From positions 5,146,001 to 5,210,000 of the forward strand of contig OX637794.1 in the NCBI GenBank assembly GCA_951802425.1: 64,000 nucleotides of DNA, in the 5' to 3' direction. Positions 30,085-40,345 of this stretch are shown one piece after another. The notes below the pieces were generated by a model. The model was given only the letters and a program-made list of their open reading frames with translations, did not search any database and was not told the origin of the DNA. Each line of letters begins with the position of its first letter. Within the stretch, counting starts at the first letter, position 1. Made by a program: the position numbers and the translations under genes. Source of the DNA: Clavaria fumosa. Lineage: Eukaryota > Basidiomycota > Agaricomycetes > Agaricales > Clavariaceae.

Positions 30085-31574
30085 TGTCAGGACCCATTCA
30101 TTTTTCCTCGATCTACGACAACTCTACTAGCACCTGTGGACCTCCCGACACCTCCTTACCACCTCACAAACCCCCCTGTACTCTTCCGAAGCCCACTGCC
30201 CGATTCCGGATGCTTCCCCAGCCTCCCTCATATTCTCACGACACTCGCAACCATTATACTATATTTGTGTCAACCCCCACCACCTCACCCTACATGTGTC
30301 TACCACCTGAACCTGCCAAATTGATGCACAACACACAGTTATGCAATCTTCCTCAGCCGGCACCACTGGCACCACCAGTGTTACCCATGTTACCAGCATT
30401 ACCCATGTGACTTCCTGCCCAAGGTCACCTGCATCACTAGCATCACCTGTGTCACCACTGCCACTCATGTGACCACTCTTGGACCTCACAACCTTAATGA
30501 TGAAACATGCCATTGATGGCCAGTTGAGCACTACTTCAAATTATGCTTCCTTTCTTCTCCCCAGTCATCTATAACTATGATACTTATGACCAAAGCACCT
30601 CTTCATAGTTATAGTTACTCATATGATTATTTAACTAAGTTGTGACCCATGACCAGTCAGGTTTGTGACCTTACCTATGTTTCCTTTACCCCTTGTGACC
30701 TTAGTAGAACATGTCCATAGTCTCCTTATGACTGACCATACCCTGTACTACTATAGTTCTGTCACTTGGCAACCTCTGTACTTTTCCTCTTCTGTTATAC
30801 TCTCTGTATGCATGTATATAAGTCTCACATGTACTTCTCCTCTTCTGTTATACTCTCTGTACGCATGTATATAAGTCTCACATGTACTTCTCCTCTTCTG
30901 TTATACTCTCTGTACGCATGTATATAAGTCTCACATGTACTTCTCATACTGTAGACTTGATATTGATGCACTTTTGGTTTAAGCTTGAGGCCATGATGCC
31001 CTTTGAGCTTGGAACCATTGTGATTGAGAGGTCTTATCTCCCTTGGTGACCTCAAGATTGCCAAGACACTTTCAGCTTACTCTAAACTTGTCCTCCGTGC
31101 TCGTATGACTCATGCACTTAAGTATTCTCTTCACTTCATCTTGGTACTGATCTCCTCGAACCCCACAGGTTCTCCCATTGGTTGGCAAAGTTATCACCTT
31201 CAGCAACATATCTCTTGACATCATTGTGACTACCCACAACTTTCTCAACATCGTCTCTTTCTCCCACTTCATCTTTTTCCTTCTTTATGCTTCATTGGTT
31301 GACTTCACGACCTCCTCAGTGTTACCTATTTCTCCCTCCTCATCAATTTTCTTCTTTATGCTTCATCTACCAACTTCAAAACCTTTCTAGTGACATCTCC
31401 CCTCTCCCTATTTGTCTATTTCCATTCTTACATCTTCCCAGACATCTTTGCAACCTTCTGGGACTGAGCATTCTCAACTGTGCTCAACAGTTGATTGGTC
31501 TTAGCGAGTTTCCAGGATCAGTCACCAACAAGTTGATTCCCAGCATTACCATCAAGACAGGACAGGCCCTAACA
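30085..31574 (-). mobile_element. LTR-C, reversed, with triplicated promoter unit
   Basis: On the minus strand it starts TGTTAGGGCC (31,574) and ends ...GTCCTGACA (30,085), 1,490 bp, the longest copy. It holds three tandem 53-bp units carrying the TATA-like TTATATAC. No clear 5-bp target duplication is seen. Confidence 0.75.
30791..30949 (-). promoter_or_regulatory. Three tandem 53-bp TATA-containing units
   Basis: Units start at 30,791, 30,844 and 30,897 ('tctgttatactctctgtaygc...'). On the minus strand each reads ...GTGAGACTTATATACATGCG. Other LTR-C copies have one such unit, so the core promoter region has been tandemly triplicated here. Confidence 0.75.
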
Positions 31575-31689
31575 TAATATCAAGTCTCCCCCTTGCCCTA
31601 CCACTCAACACCCGGATAACACCATATTATGTCCACCAGTCACACTCCTCCCCAACCTATTACTCATCATTTTCAAACATGCACAGGCA

Positions 31690-32200
31690 GCCATGCAATC
31701 ACTCCAATGGCCTTGGAGACAACTCACGAGCTGCCCACTACCATTCAAGAATGACTGGCATCTGTTGTTCAGTTGCAACCTGAAGAACCCACCCAAATCA
31801 CAGCCAGTCAAGCTTCATCCCTGTGTGAAGAAGCCGAGTCCCTCATAGAGCAGCTTGGCTATCTGCGCTTTGACTGTCCCTGCCACCACACCTACCAAAT
31901 CCTTAACAATACTTGTCACCAGTACGAAGTGGGAACCCTCGACAAAGAATTGGCTTACATCATAGAGACCACAAATCTTTATGAGCCTTTGGTATGATTG
32001 ATGGACAGATTCCACACTAATCCACAGAACTGATTATATGAAAGTCAATGTCAGTATCCAGGGACTACTGACCATGGAGTTCCCACTCCTCCTGACCTGG
32101 ATACCCCTTTGCAACCTCTGAGACAGGTTCAACCTACCAGAGGACCCCAGGATATGGCCCCACTTTTCCAGGTCACAGCCTGATCTCTTCAGAATTTCAC
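31690..32200 (+). pseudogene. Degenerate retroelement gag-like ORF
   Basis: The frame through 31,773-31,997 reads EESTQ-like charged sequence, ESLIEQLGYLRFDCPCHHTYQILN and LDKELAYIIETTN. It extends upstream past a TGA near 31,750 that could be a decayed CGA. No domain can be named. It borders the copia remnant at about 32,505. Confidence 0.3.
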
Positions 32201-32504
32201 AAACCCTGCTGTGACCTGCCATTGTCTCTAGGATCCCAAGGTACACCACCCCTCATAGCAGCTGGCCCACTTGGATGCAGCCAGCTACTACTCCGAGCAG
32301 GGCACTCCCTTGCAACCCTATAGGGACCAAAGCAATGCTTCAACCTGCCTCCCACCTTGAAATACCAGTCGAACCCTTCTGTATTCTTCAACTGGAAGCA
32401 TGACCAGTACCCCTGATGGAGATGTGACCAGTATCTCGTCCCCCGTCTCAGGCTGAAGCTCCACAGGTCCCTCTGGTCCCCCCTATGCCTCCACACCTTG
32501 CTGC

Positions 32505-34032
32505 CATCCCAGGCTTCTTTCCATTGACTGGCGTCATCTCTCAAGAGCGCTTCGGCGAGGGTGCACAGTTCGGATCCTACAGCGCCTGTGGTCAATGCGA
32601 AGAGGGGAAAATAGTTGTAAGAGTCGTCTGAGGTGTTTTCAGGTGCGTACGCTGAAGCGTGGGCGTGGTGGCCGGCTAATTTCCTGTAAAATCCAGGTTC
32701 ATGGCGTTTGTGGCGAGGTCGACCGGATTCATCATGTTCGGCATGCTGGGGGTGATCAGGCGTTGGTGACGGGGACCTGCGACTGTTGGAATGACTGTGA
32801 GTATCATCTGAGTCGCTCTCGTCACTGTCTGACAGCTGATCGTTGCTTCTTGTGTCATCTTGGTCACTTTCACTTTCGTCGGTGCCGGGTGACGAAGGGC
32901 GGGCCTCCGGAGAGTTTCGGAGAATGTCCTTTCGCCTCTCCCCCTCAATCTCTGACTCTTCGGGGATTTGGACCGTCTGAGGATGTCTGGTACGGTCAAA
33001 AGTGACTTCATGCTCGATTTTAACTTGTCGTTTCTCAGGGACGTAAATTCGATAGCCAGTACTCGTTGCATTGAAGCCGACGAAGTGGCCGAGCATCGCG
33101 CGAGGTTCCAGCTTGCCGGCATCTACGATTTTAACCCAGGCACACGTGCCGAATGGTACAACTCGCGACATGTCGGGTTTTTTGCCGTATCGAGCTTCGT
33201 ACAGGGTACCGTTGTTGAGTGCACGTGTAGGTGAGCGGTTTTTTATCCAAGCTGCGTGATTCATCGCTTCAGCCCACAGGAATCTAGACAACTTCGAGTC
33301 GATAAGCATCGTGCGGGCTAGCTCGGCTTTCGTGCGGTTCCAACGCTCAGCAATGCCGACTTGCTCGTGCGTGTCATGGACAGTGAGTTCTCGTATTGTC
33401 CCTTTGTTGGCCAGGTGCTCACTGAATTTATCGTTGAGGAACTCGTGGCCGCGGTCAGACCAGAGGATTTTTATCTTTATGCCATCCTGCGTCTCAAGGT
33501 GTTTCTCAAAATCAAGATAGGCTTGAAACGCCTCGTTCTTATGGCGAAGAAAGGCAACGTGAGTCCAGCGAGTTGCACAGTCGATGAAATCGACTGTGTA
33601 ACGGCTCCTAAATATTGACTCAACCTTCGCAGGTCCCCATAGGTCGGTGTGGATGCAATCTCCGAAGTTCTGCGCACAGTTTTGGGCTTGCTCAGGAAAC
33701 GATTGATGGTGAGGCTTTGCCTGCGCACATGCGTCACAGAACTCAGGTTCCGAGTCATCATCGAGCATTATGCCGGTAATTTTACCCGTTTTTATTGCAT
33801 GTTTAATGGTCTCGACATTGATATGGCCCAAGGTGCGGTGCACTTCGGTTATGCTTAGCCACTGCGTGGCTATATTGGCGTGTAGTGGGCTGTGTTTATG
33901 CATGCTGCCGTTTAGGATGTAGAGACCGTTTATTTTCTTCACTCGGGCTAGCTCCCTTCCATCAGAATGTTTGATGGTGCAGTGTCCCTGTCCAAACGTG
34001 GCCGCATCCGACTCCATTGAATTCCCCTCCAT
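32505..34032 (-). pseudogene. Ty1/copia GAG-pre-integrase and integrase
   Basis: Copia pol middle part, which would integrate the element DNA. From the minus-strand ATG at 34,032: zinc-binding H65/H70 (TEVHRTLGH) and C99/C102 (CDACAQAK); integrase core D130 (HTDLWGP), D193 (WSDRGHEF) and E229 (GIAERWNR), with 35 residues between the last two as expected. A Ser/Asp-rich linker follows (residues 355-450), then the first residues of RT (EALLRDDASQWKEAW, about residue 505). Beyond that the frame runs into unrelated DNA, so RT and RNase H are missing. The catalytic triad is intact. Confidence 0.85.
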
Positions 34033-34456
34033 TGGCTGCGGTAACTGGCCTGGGAGACATGTTCCGGAAATTGATCAACTTCTGTCTCAAAGGGGTAAAA
34101 TGGGCGGTAGCTCCACTATCAAGGAATGTGGTGACGTGGGAGCACTGATGAGTTGCCTTGGCAGCAACATCTGTGGGAGTAGAAGTACAGGTGAATGCGA
34201 CCCACTCGTCCATCTCTTCTTTCTTCCCCTTCGTTGCTGCAGCGTTCGCTTCGGTTTGTTTGCTCTTCGCCCAGGGAGGGCGTTGTCCCTCCTTGGGTCC
34301 TCCCTTGGCAAAGCAGTCCTCTATATTGTGGTTGGTGCGTTTGCAGTTGTCCCACAGCTTCGTTTGGCCTGAAGACTTGTTCCCCTTGCCTCTGCGACGA
34401 TTTTTATTTGTCTGGAAGGCCGCCTGACCAGATTTTGATAGTCCATGAGTTATCTG
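33962..34456 (-). pseudogene. copia zinc knuckle and protease
   Basis: In frame after the gag stop. The knuckle reads W-x2-C-x4-H-x4-C (WDNCKRTNHNIEDC): the first Cys is replaced by Trp. The protease motif FLDSGATAHFTP is intact. The frame ends at TGA 33,962, while the integrase frame starts about 70 bp upstream, so a frameshift lies between about 33,990 and 34,030. Confidence 0.75.
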
Positions 34457-35140
34457 TCATTGATGATTCTCCTCAAGGACAATTCTAATCAGGTAGTTCG
34501 GGTCAACAGCTTTTTCGTTCATGTCTGCGGCGTGGAGGACGGATTGCAGGAGTGGCCAATAGCTTAGTGGTAAGCTCACATGTATCATTGTCGCGAAGTC
34601 GTCATCATTGACTGGTGTGCCGATTGCCTCCAGTTCATTTTGCAGGTCAGTCATCGCGTTGAGGTGCGCACGCACATCTCCTCCTTCGGGGCAGTGAAGC
34701 TCCTGAATATGTTGATGGGTATCAACTTGATAAACACGACTTTTCTTCCTAGCATCCGAGATTATTTGCTGCCACATCTGTGCAGCTGAAGTGTTTGCCC
34801 GGAGCATCGTGGAAAGTCGCGGCGAGACAGAGGTAAGCATTATGTGTTGTGCCACATACTCTTTTTGCTCATACTCGTCCATAGTGCATTCGAGCTCTTG
34901 GATCTCGAGTTGCGTGGCGGGTTTTCCAGGATCAGAAACTGGTCGGCCGTTCTCGATGTCAAAAGGTAGAGGTCGCCTTGCTGTCCTTTCGACGTGTCTG
35001 ATCAGTCCCTTGGCTCCCATAGCGGTCTTGGCTCTCATTTCGTAATCAGGCCAGTTTGAACTGTCGTTGCGAAGCTTTATTATTGCGAACGAGGAGCTCT
35101 GGGGGGCGACAGAACCTTTGTGTTGGGAAGCAGGTCTCAT
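34457..35140 (-). pseudogene. copia gag (Retrotran_gag_2/UBN2-like)
   Basis: 227 codons from a minus-strand ATG at 35,140. Typical copia Gag features: NWPDYEMRAKTAMGAKGL near the start, YEQKEYVAQHIMLTSVSPRL and MWQQIISDARKKSRVYQV in the middle, then VRAHLNAMTDLQNEL and DDDFATMIHVSLPLSY. It stops at TGA (34,457), probably a decayed CGA, since the same frame continues into the zinc knuckle. CpG content is higher than in neighbouring repeats, so this copy is of middle age. Confidence 0.8.
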
Positions 35141-35370
35141 AATCTCTAGAATAGAGGTGACCTGACACTACAGTTAGATGCTCAGTCAGTAGTCCGAACT
35201 TATCTGGTATTCACCTGACACTACAGTTAGACTATAAGTATTTAGTGTCAGTACAAAGAGTGTAAGGTGATAAAAGTTATTTAGACTCACTGCTCAGTTG
35301 GTAGTCTGAACTGAGCAGTATCGCACCATGCGCGTGGCTGTGAAAAGTGTAAATTAGGTTTGTGCTCTGC
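35141..35370 (-). mobile_element. copia leader/LTR remnant
   Basis: An 18-bp CCTGACACTACAGTTAGA string occurs twice (about 35,161 and 35,214), and 'ctcagt...gtagt(c)tgaact' strings also repeat. It lies just upstream of gag on the minus strand, so it is probably the end of the 5' LTR and the leader. The rest of the LTR is replaced by LTR-C-derived DNA from about 35,372. Confidence 0.4.
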
Positions 35371-35371
35371 T

Positions 35372-35654
35372 TGAACATCCAACATTGATGTCATAGAACT
35401 ACTGGCAGTGTTAGTTCAGTTTATATCATTGATCAAGGAAACTCAATCCTCAATCAACAACATGCCCATATTGTTGACCAATGGTAAGTGCAAATAGTCA
35501 GCCAATGGCATGCACATATTGTCAGTCAACAAAGTAGTGGAAGCAGGGCATACAAGCAAGGTGAGCATGATAGACAGGGACTTACATTGAGGGGTTGAGT
35601 GACTTGCTGACAGTAGACTCTGAAGGTCTGAGACAACTGGGGACAGGGACAGGA
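35372..35654 (+). mobile_element. LTR-C-derived element fragment
   Basis: It matches about 6,140-6,770 with internal deletions: 'gatcaaggaaactcaatcctcaatcaacaacatgcccatattg', 'gtcagtcaacaaagtagtggaagcagggca', 'acattgaggggttgagtgacttgctg'. It leads into palindrome 3 as in the other copies. Confidence 0.65.
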
Positions 35655-37422
35655 AATTTTGTTCCCACATTTCATCAGTCTTTCTTGTCTAGGTGGCTAA
35701 CATTATTATGCCTTCTTGTCTCACTACCCATGGTGGGCCTTCTTCTTCCATTCTATACAGCATCCATTCAAGCCCTCCTCTATCTGAAGTGCTCCCTGCT
35801 GACCCTGTGGCACTATCAGATAGTCACCCATATACTAGCATACCATTGCCCTTGCATTATTGTCTGCTCTCCTGTCTCTGCCCAAGTGAATTCATTCAGC
35901 AATTGCATCTCATATGTTGATAGCTGTGGGCCACACACTTTGAAACACATGCATACAAGCCTTGACACTGACTCAACTCACAACTGAACTGACTTTATAA
36001 GATGTGGGAATCCATGACACCCACTTTGACATACACCTTCAGTCAACCTTGTGCATTATGTGAGCATGGGAGTCCTGGATACCCACTTTGAGATACACAT
36101 CCAGTCAACTTACTTTGTACATTATGAGAGGTGTGGGTGTCCTGGCCATTTACATGGCATGTCTCACCTGTAACATGTCCAAGCCTGCATCACATTGGAT
36201 CTTGGTAGGTATGTAGGACCTAGGTATTAGCATGCTGGGAGTGAGCAGCACAGGTAGCATAAGTAGGATGGAGGGTGGACAGTCTGAGTGGGGTGAGTGG
36301 GTGGCACAAGCAAGGTGAGTAAAGCAGGAAGCATGCCAGGTGGTGTAGCACCAATGAGGTGAGTGGGCAGACAGCACAAGCAGGGTGGATGGTGCAATTG
36401 GGGTGAGCAGCATGGGTGACACCAGTGGGGCAAGTTTGGTGGACAAGTGCATGTGCATATTATCAGTCAATGATATATCTGCTTGAGTAATGTATGTGTT
36501 TACTGTGCTCATGTTTGTCATTAAGCAATGACTGATGAGCATGAGCAGTGCCAGGATGACAAACATGAGCACAGTAAACACATACATTACTCAAGCAGAT
36601 ATATCATTGACTGATAATATGCACATGCACTTGTCCACCAAACTTGCCCCACTGGTGTCACCCATGCTGCTCACCCCAATTGCACCATCCACCCTGCTTG
36701 TGCTGTCTGCCCACTCACCTCATTGGTGCTACACCACCTGGCATGCTTCCTGCTTTACTCACCTTGCTTGTGCCACCCACTCACCCCACTCAGACTGTCC
36801 ACCCTCCATCCTACTTATGCTACCTGTGCTGCTCACTCCCAGCATGCTAATACCTAGGTCCTACATACCTACCAAGATCCAATGTGATGCAGGCTTGGAC
36901 ATGTTACAGGTGAGACATGCCATGTAAATGGCCAGGACACCCACACCTCTCATAATGTACAAAGTAAGTTGACTGGATGTGTATCTCAAAGTGGGTATCC
37001 AGGACTCCCATGCTCACATAATGCACAAGGTTGACTGAAGGTGTATGTCAAAGTGGGTGTCATGGATGCCCACATCTTATAAAGTCAGTTCAGTTGTGAG
37101 TTGAGTCAGTGTCAAGGCTTGTATGCATGTGTTTCAAAGTGTGTGGCCCACAGCTATCAACATATGAGATGCAATTGCTGAATGAATTCACTTGGGCAGA
37201 GACAGGAGAGCAGACAATAATGCAAGGGCAATGGTATGCTAGTATATGGGTGACTATCTGATAGTGCCACAGGGTCAGCAGGGAGCACTTCAGATAGAGG
37301 AGGGCTTGAATGGATGCTGGATAGAATGGAAGAAGAAGGCCCACCATGGGTAGTGAGACAAGAAGGCATAATAATGTTAGCCACCTAGACAAGAAAGACT
37401 GATGAAATGTGGGAACAAAATT
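35655..37422. repeat. Palindrome 3: 867-bp arms, 34-nt spacer
   Basis: Arms 35,655-36,521 and 36,556-37,422, centre 36,538.5. Related to palindromes 1 and 2 but clearly diverged and shorter. The innermost about 190 bp present in the other two are gone. The 34-nt spacer equals one arm's next stretch ('taagcaatgactgatgagcatgagc'), so the centre was deleted unevenly. Confidence 0.88.
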
Positions 37423-37460
37423 GCGTTTCTTAAGGTGGGTTGCTAACTATTCCCTAGGAC

Positions 37461-37478
37461 GAATAGGCTAGCCTATTC
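37461..37478. repeat. Perfect 18-bp palindrome
   Basis: GAATAGGCTAGCCTATTC, preceded by 'actattccctaggac', which partly repeats the same half-site. It lies between palindrome 3 and the minisatellite. Function unknown. Confidence 0.7.
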
Positions 37479-37611
37479 AGGTTGGATGTTGGATACCTTC
37501 AAATCTCACCCCCCCCTTGGAATTGAGGGTGGTGGCAGTGAGGGGAGGTGACCCAGAGTGGATTAGGGTTAGGTTAAGGGGGTTCGTGGTTTCCCCTAAC
37601 TCAAATGGCAG

Positions 37612-38072
37612 GGTTAGGGCCTGGTTGGATTGACTGGGCCTGGTTGGATCACCTTGGGGCATGGTTGGATTAACCCAGGGCATGGTTGGATTGACCCAGG
37701 GCATGGTTGGATCACCTTGGGGCCTGGTTGGATCTACTCAGAGCATGGTTGGATTGACCCAGGGCATGGTTGGATCACCCTGAGGCATGGTTGGATCCAC
37801 TCAGAGCATGGTTGGATTGACCCAGGGCATGGTTGGATTAACCCAGGGCCTGGTTGGATCTACTTGGGGCCTGGTTGGTTCACCCTGAGGCATGGTTGGA
37901 TCTACTCAGAGCATGGTTGGATCTACTTGGGGCATGGTTGGATTAACCCAGGGCCTGGTTGGATCACCCTGAGGCATGGTTGGATTGACCCAGGGCATGG
38001 TTGGATCACCCTGTGGTTAGGTTGGATTGACCCAGGGCATGGTTGGATCACCTTGGGGCCTGGTTGGATCTA
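37612..38072 (+). repeat. 21-bp minisatellite, about 21 units
   Basis: Degenerate units of the form GGGCATGGTTGGATYnACC. Because 21 is a multiple of three, the plus strand is open for 148 codons (37,630-38,076) as a GHGWI-xx heptapeptide repeat. The array runs into the 651-bp family at ACTAATAGC. Just upstream (37,562-37,585) 'gattagggttaggttaagg' includes two telomere-like TTAGGG/TTAGG motifs. I do not call it a gene: no start context and no non-repeat sequence. Confidence 0.8.
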
Positions 38073-38492
38073 CTAATAGCATAGTCCTTGTGCAGATGGA
38101 GCATCTGCGCTTTCTTTCACTGCAAGCTAACCACTCAAGCTAGTCTTTTGAAATTTTGTGTGCCTATATCTACCCCTCTAATCCTCAATTTCCATGGTTT
38201 ACATTTTCCCCAAACCTATTTCCCAATGCATGGCAGAGCTGCTGACCAAACCAGTCAAAATTCTCCCATTTATCAACACCAACCATAGGATTCCAAAACA
38301 AATGGAATGCTATACTGGGCCATCCCATACCTATCATATTCCATCCCTCTCTCTCCCCTCCCATCACCCACAAAGCAACAATTCCAGCATATAGTCAGAA
38401 TCCAGTTCTCACATCCTCACACAAGTTTGTACTTGTGGTGGCACCTAATCAAAAGGGATCACATTGAAAGATTGAGTATAGTGCATGAATAA
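38073..38492 (+). repeat. 651-bp repeat family, truncated copy
   Basis: Begins CTAATAGCATAGTCC with hairpin GCAGAT-ggagc-ATCTGC and matches the first about 420 bp of the unit. It stops at 'gtgcatgaataa', joined to the common downstream module. Confidence 0.8.
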
Positions 38493-38777
38493 TTTAGGGT
38501 TCCTGGGGTCTTCCAGCAAAATTTGAAATATAGTAGCTGTGAAGTAGTTATTAGAAGAACATATGCAGCTGACTGATAGCTGCATATATGAATGTTGATG
38601 TTGTCATGTCATGAGGTGGGTCACATGGTGATGCTTGTGACCATGGGTAATACTGGTAATGTGAATAAGACTAATGTATTCATGTGGCATAATGTGCCAG
38701 ATGAAGGGATTGTGCCATGGCATATCATACATAGTATTGGAGGCTGCTGGTGTGCCATCATTGTGGTTAGCTGCTGG
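38493..38777 (+). repeat. Common module between 651-bp units and LTR-B, copy 1
   Basis: 'tttagggttcctggggtcttccagc...' to '...gttagctgctgg'. The same module occurs at 44,611-45,037 and 52,177-52,620, where it is longer at the left. No coding support. Confidence 0.7.
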
Positions 38778-39303
38778 TGTTAGGATTGCTTACCTAAGCC
38801 ATCCCAAAGAGGAGTTGTGGAGAAACTGGGGAGGCTTGTTGGAAGGCCACATGACCTGTGGCTGAGAGTCAGATTACTTAATCCCCAAAGTCACCTGACC
38901 TGCACCTTGGCATGTCACATGATCCAAGGATCCAAGCATGAGAACACCAGCAAGTGCTGAGGCATTTGCTATAAGTACTTCACCTTTTCCTTTTTTGTAC
39001 TCTTTTCCCCTTATCTTAGTATTGTCATCATGACCTCCCTTAAGTTGTGTGAGCCCAGTCTTATATAATACTAAGATCTGCCCATCTGCCCAAGCCCTGT
39101 GTCCTAACCCAGCTAGCCTGGACCCTTAATTTCAAACTGTGACACATTGTCACAGCTCAGCCCCTATCATCCTCTTTTCCTTTTCCTTGCCTGTGGTGTG
39201 TAACAGAACCACATGAATTTTTTACTGTGTGTAGATACACATGACCCAACCTGGAAGATGACTACTGTGACCCTCTCTGGGTGATACCAAGTGCCCAGCA
39301 ACA
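38778..39303 (+). mobile_element. LTR-B, copy 1, with downstream sequence
   Basis: TGTTAGGATTGCTTACCTAAGCC start, TATA-like 'gctataagtacttcacc' near 38,970. It matches 45,038 onward, 52,621 onward and 55,079 onward. The LTR 3' end is not fixed; one option is ...GTGTGTAACA near 39,203. It is cut at 39,303/39,304 by an LTR-C part. Confidence 0.65.
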
Positions 39304-40136
39304 CTGCCCACCACTCAATCAAGTCTAGAGTACCATAAGTACATGTGAGACTTTATATGTGCACGTACAGGAAGTATAATAGAAAAGGAAAAGTGCAGAG
39401 GTCACGAAGCAACAAGACTATAGTAGTACAGGGTAGACCTAGTTGTGAAATGACCATGCGTGTGCTCTACTAAGGTTGCAAGGGGTAGGGAAGACATAAG
39501 TAAGGTCACAAATGTGACCAGTCATGGGTCATGACCTAGCTAGATAAGCATATGTGTAACTATAACTATGGGGGTATCTTCAGATCATAAGTATCGCAGT
39601 TATAGATTACTGAGGGCAAGTAGGGGAGCATAATTTGAAGGTATATATGACTGACCGTCAGTGGCACGTTTGGTTGTTAAGGTCACAAGGTCATGCGAGT
39701 GATCATGTGGGTGATGCTAGTGGTGCAGGTGACTTTAGGTGGGAAGTCACATGGGTAACATTGGTAACACAAGTAATCTGGTAATGGTAGTAGCACCAGT
39801 GATGTCATGGTAATGTCAGTGATGCTGGTAGCACTGGTGGTGTCACATGGCAGGTCATGTGCCAGATGAAGAGATTGCAGAACTGTGTGTTGTGCATTGA
39901 TATGGTGGGTTCAGACGAAGTATACATGTGGGGTGAGGCAGAGAGAGGCATTGCGAGTATGGTATGGTGGTCGTGAGTGTCGTGTGAATGCGGGAGAGGT
40001 CAGAGGGGCTCCCAGAAGGGGACAGTGGGTTCCGGAAGTGTGTAGAGGGGCTCACAAAGTTATAGAGGGCAATCAGGAGGTTCGTAGGTGTCGGTAAAGT
40101 CGGCTTGGGCAAAGGAAAAATGAATGGGTCCTGACA
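39304..40136 (+). mobile_element. LTR-C, 3' part
   Basis: It matches LTR-C from 'agtctagagtaccataagtacatgtgagac' (the TATA region) to the ...GGTCCTGACA terminus. The 5' third is missing. Confidence 0.65.
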
Positions 40137-40195
40137 CACCCCTGAAAACAAGTACCCTCACATCTGCAAGTATTCCAGACACCCATTTTCCCAAC

Positions 40196-40345
40196 CCTGG
40201 CCCTATCCCTGATTGGCCCAGCCACTACCCTTTGGTTTTTAGTGAAGCAAAGGGGGATGAGCTTCCCTGCTCCCGCCCAGACTTAGATATTAAAATTGAG
40301 TTTAAACTGGACCCTGGGCACCTCTCCTCTAAGCTATACTCACTA
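40196..40345 (+). pseudogene. gypsy pol fragment just before RT
   Basis: Frame reading PGPIPDWPSHYPLVFSEA, ELPCSRPDLDIKIEFKL and SSKLYSLT, the block that precedes gypsy RT (family pattern ...YxxVFSxxxAxxLPxxRxxDHxIxL...KxYxLS). It is cut at CTCACTA by the first 651-bp unit, about 45 residues upstream of the cut point at 22.75 kb. Confidence 0.6.

Noticed and set aside
37630..38076. 148-codon GHGWI repeat protein
   Set aside because: Frame openness follows from a 21-bp repeat period; no non-repeat coding sequence or start context.
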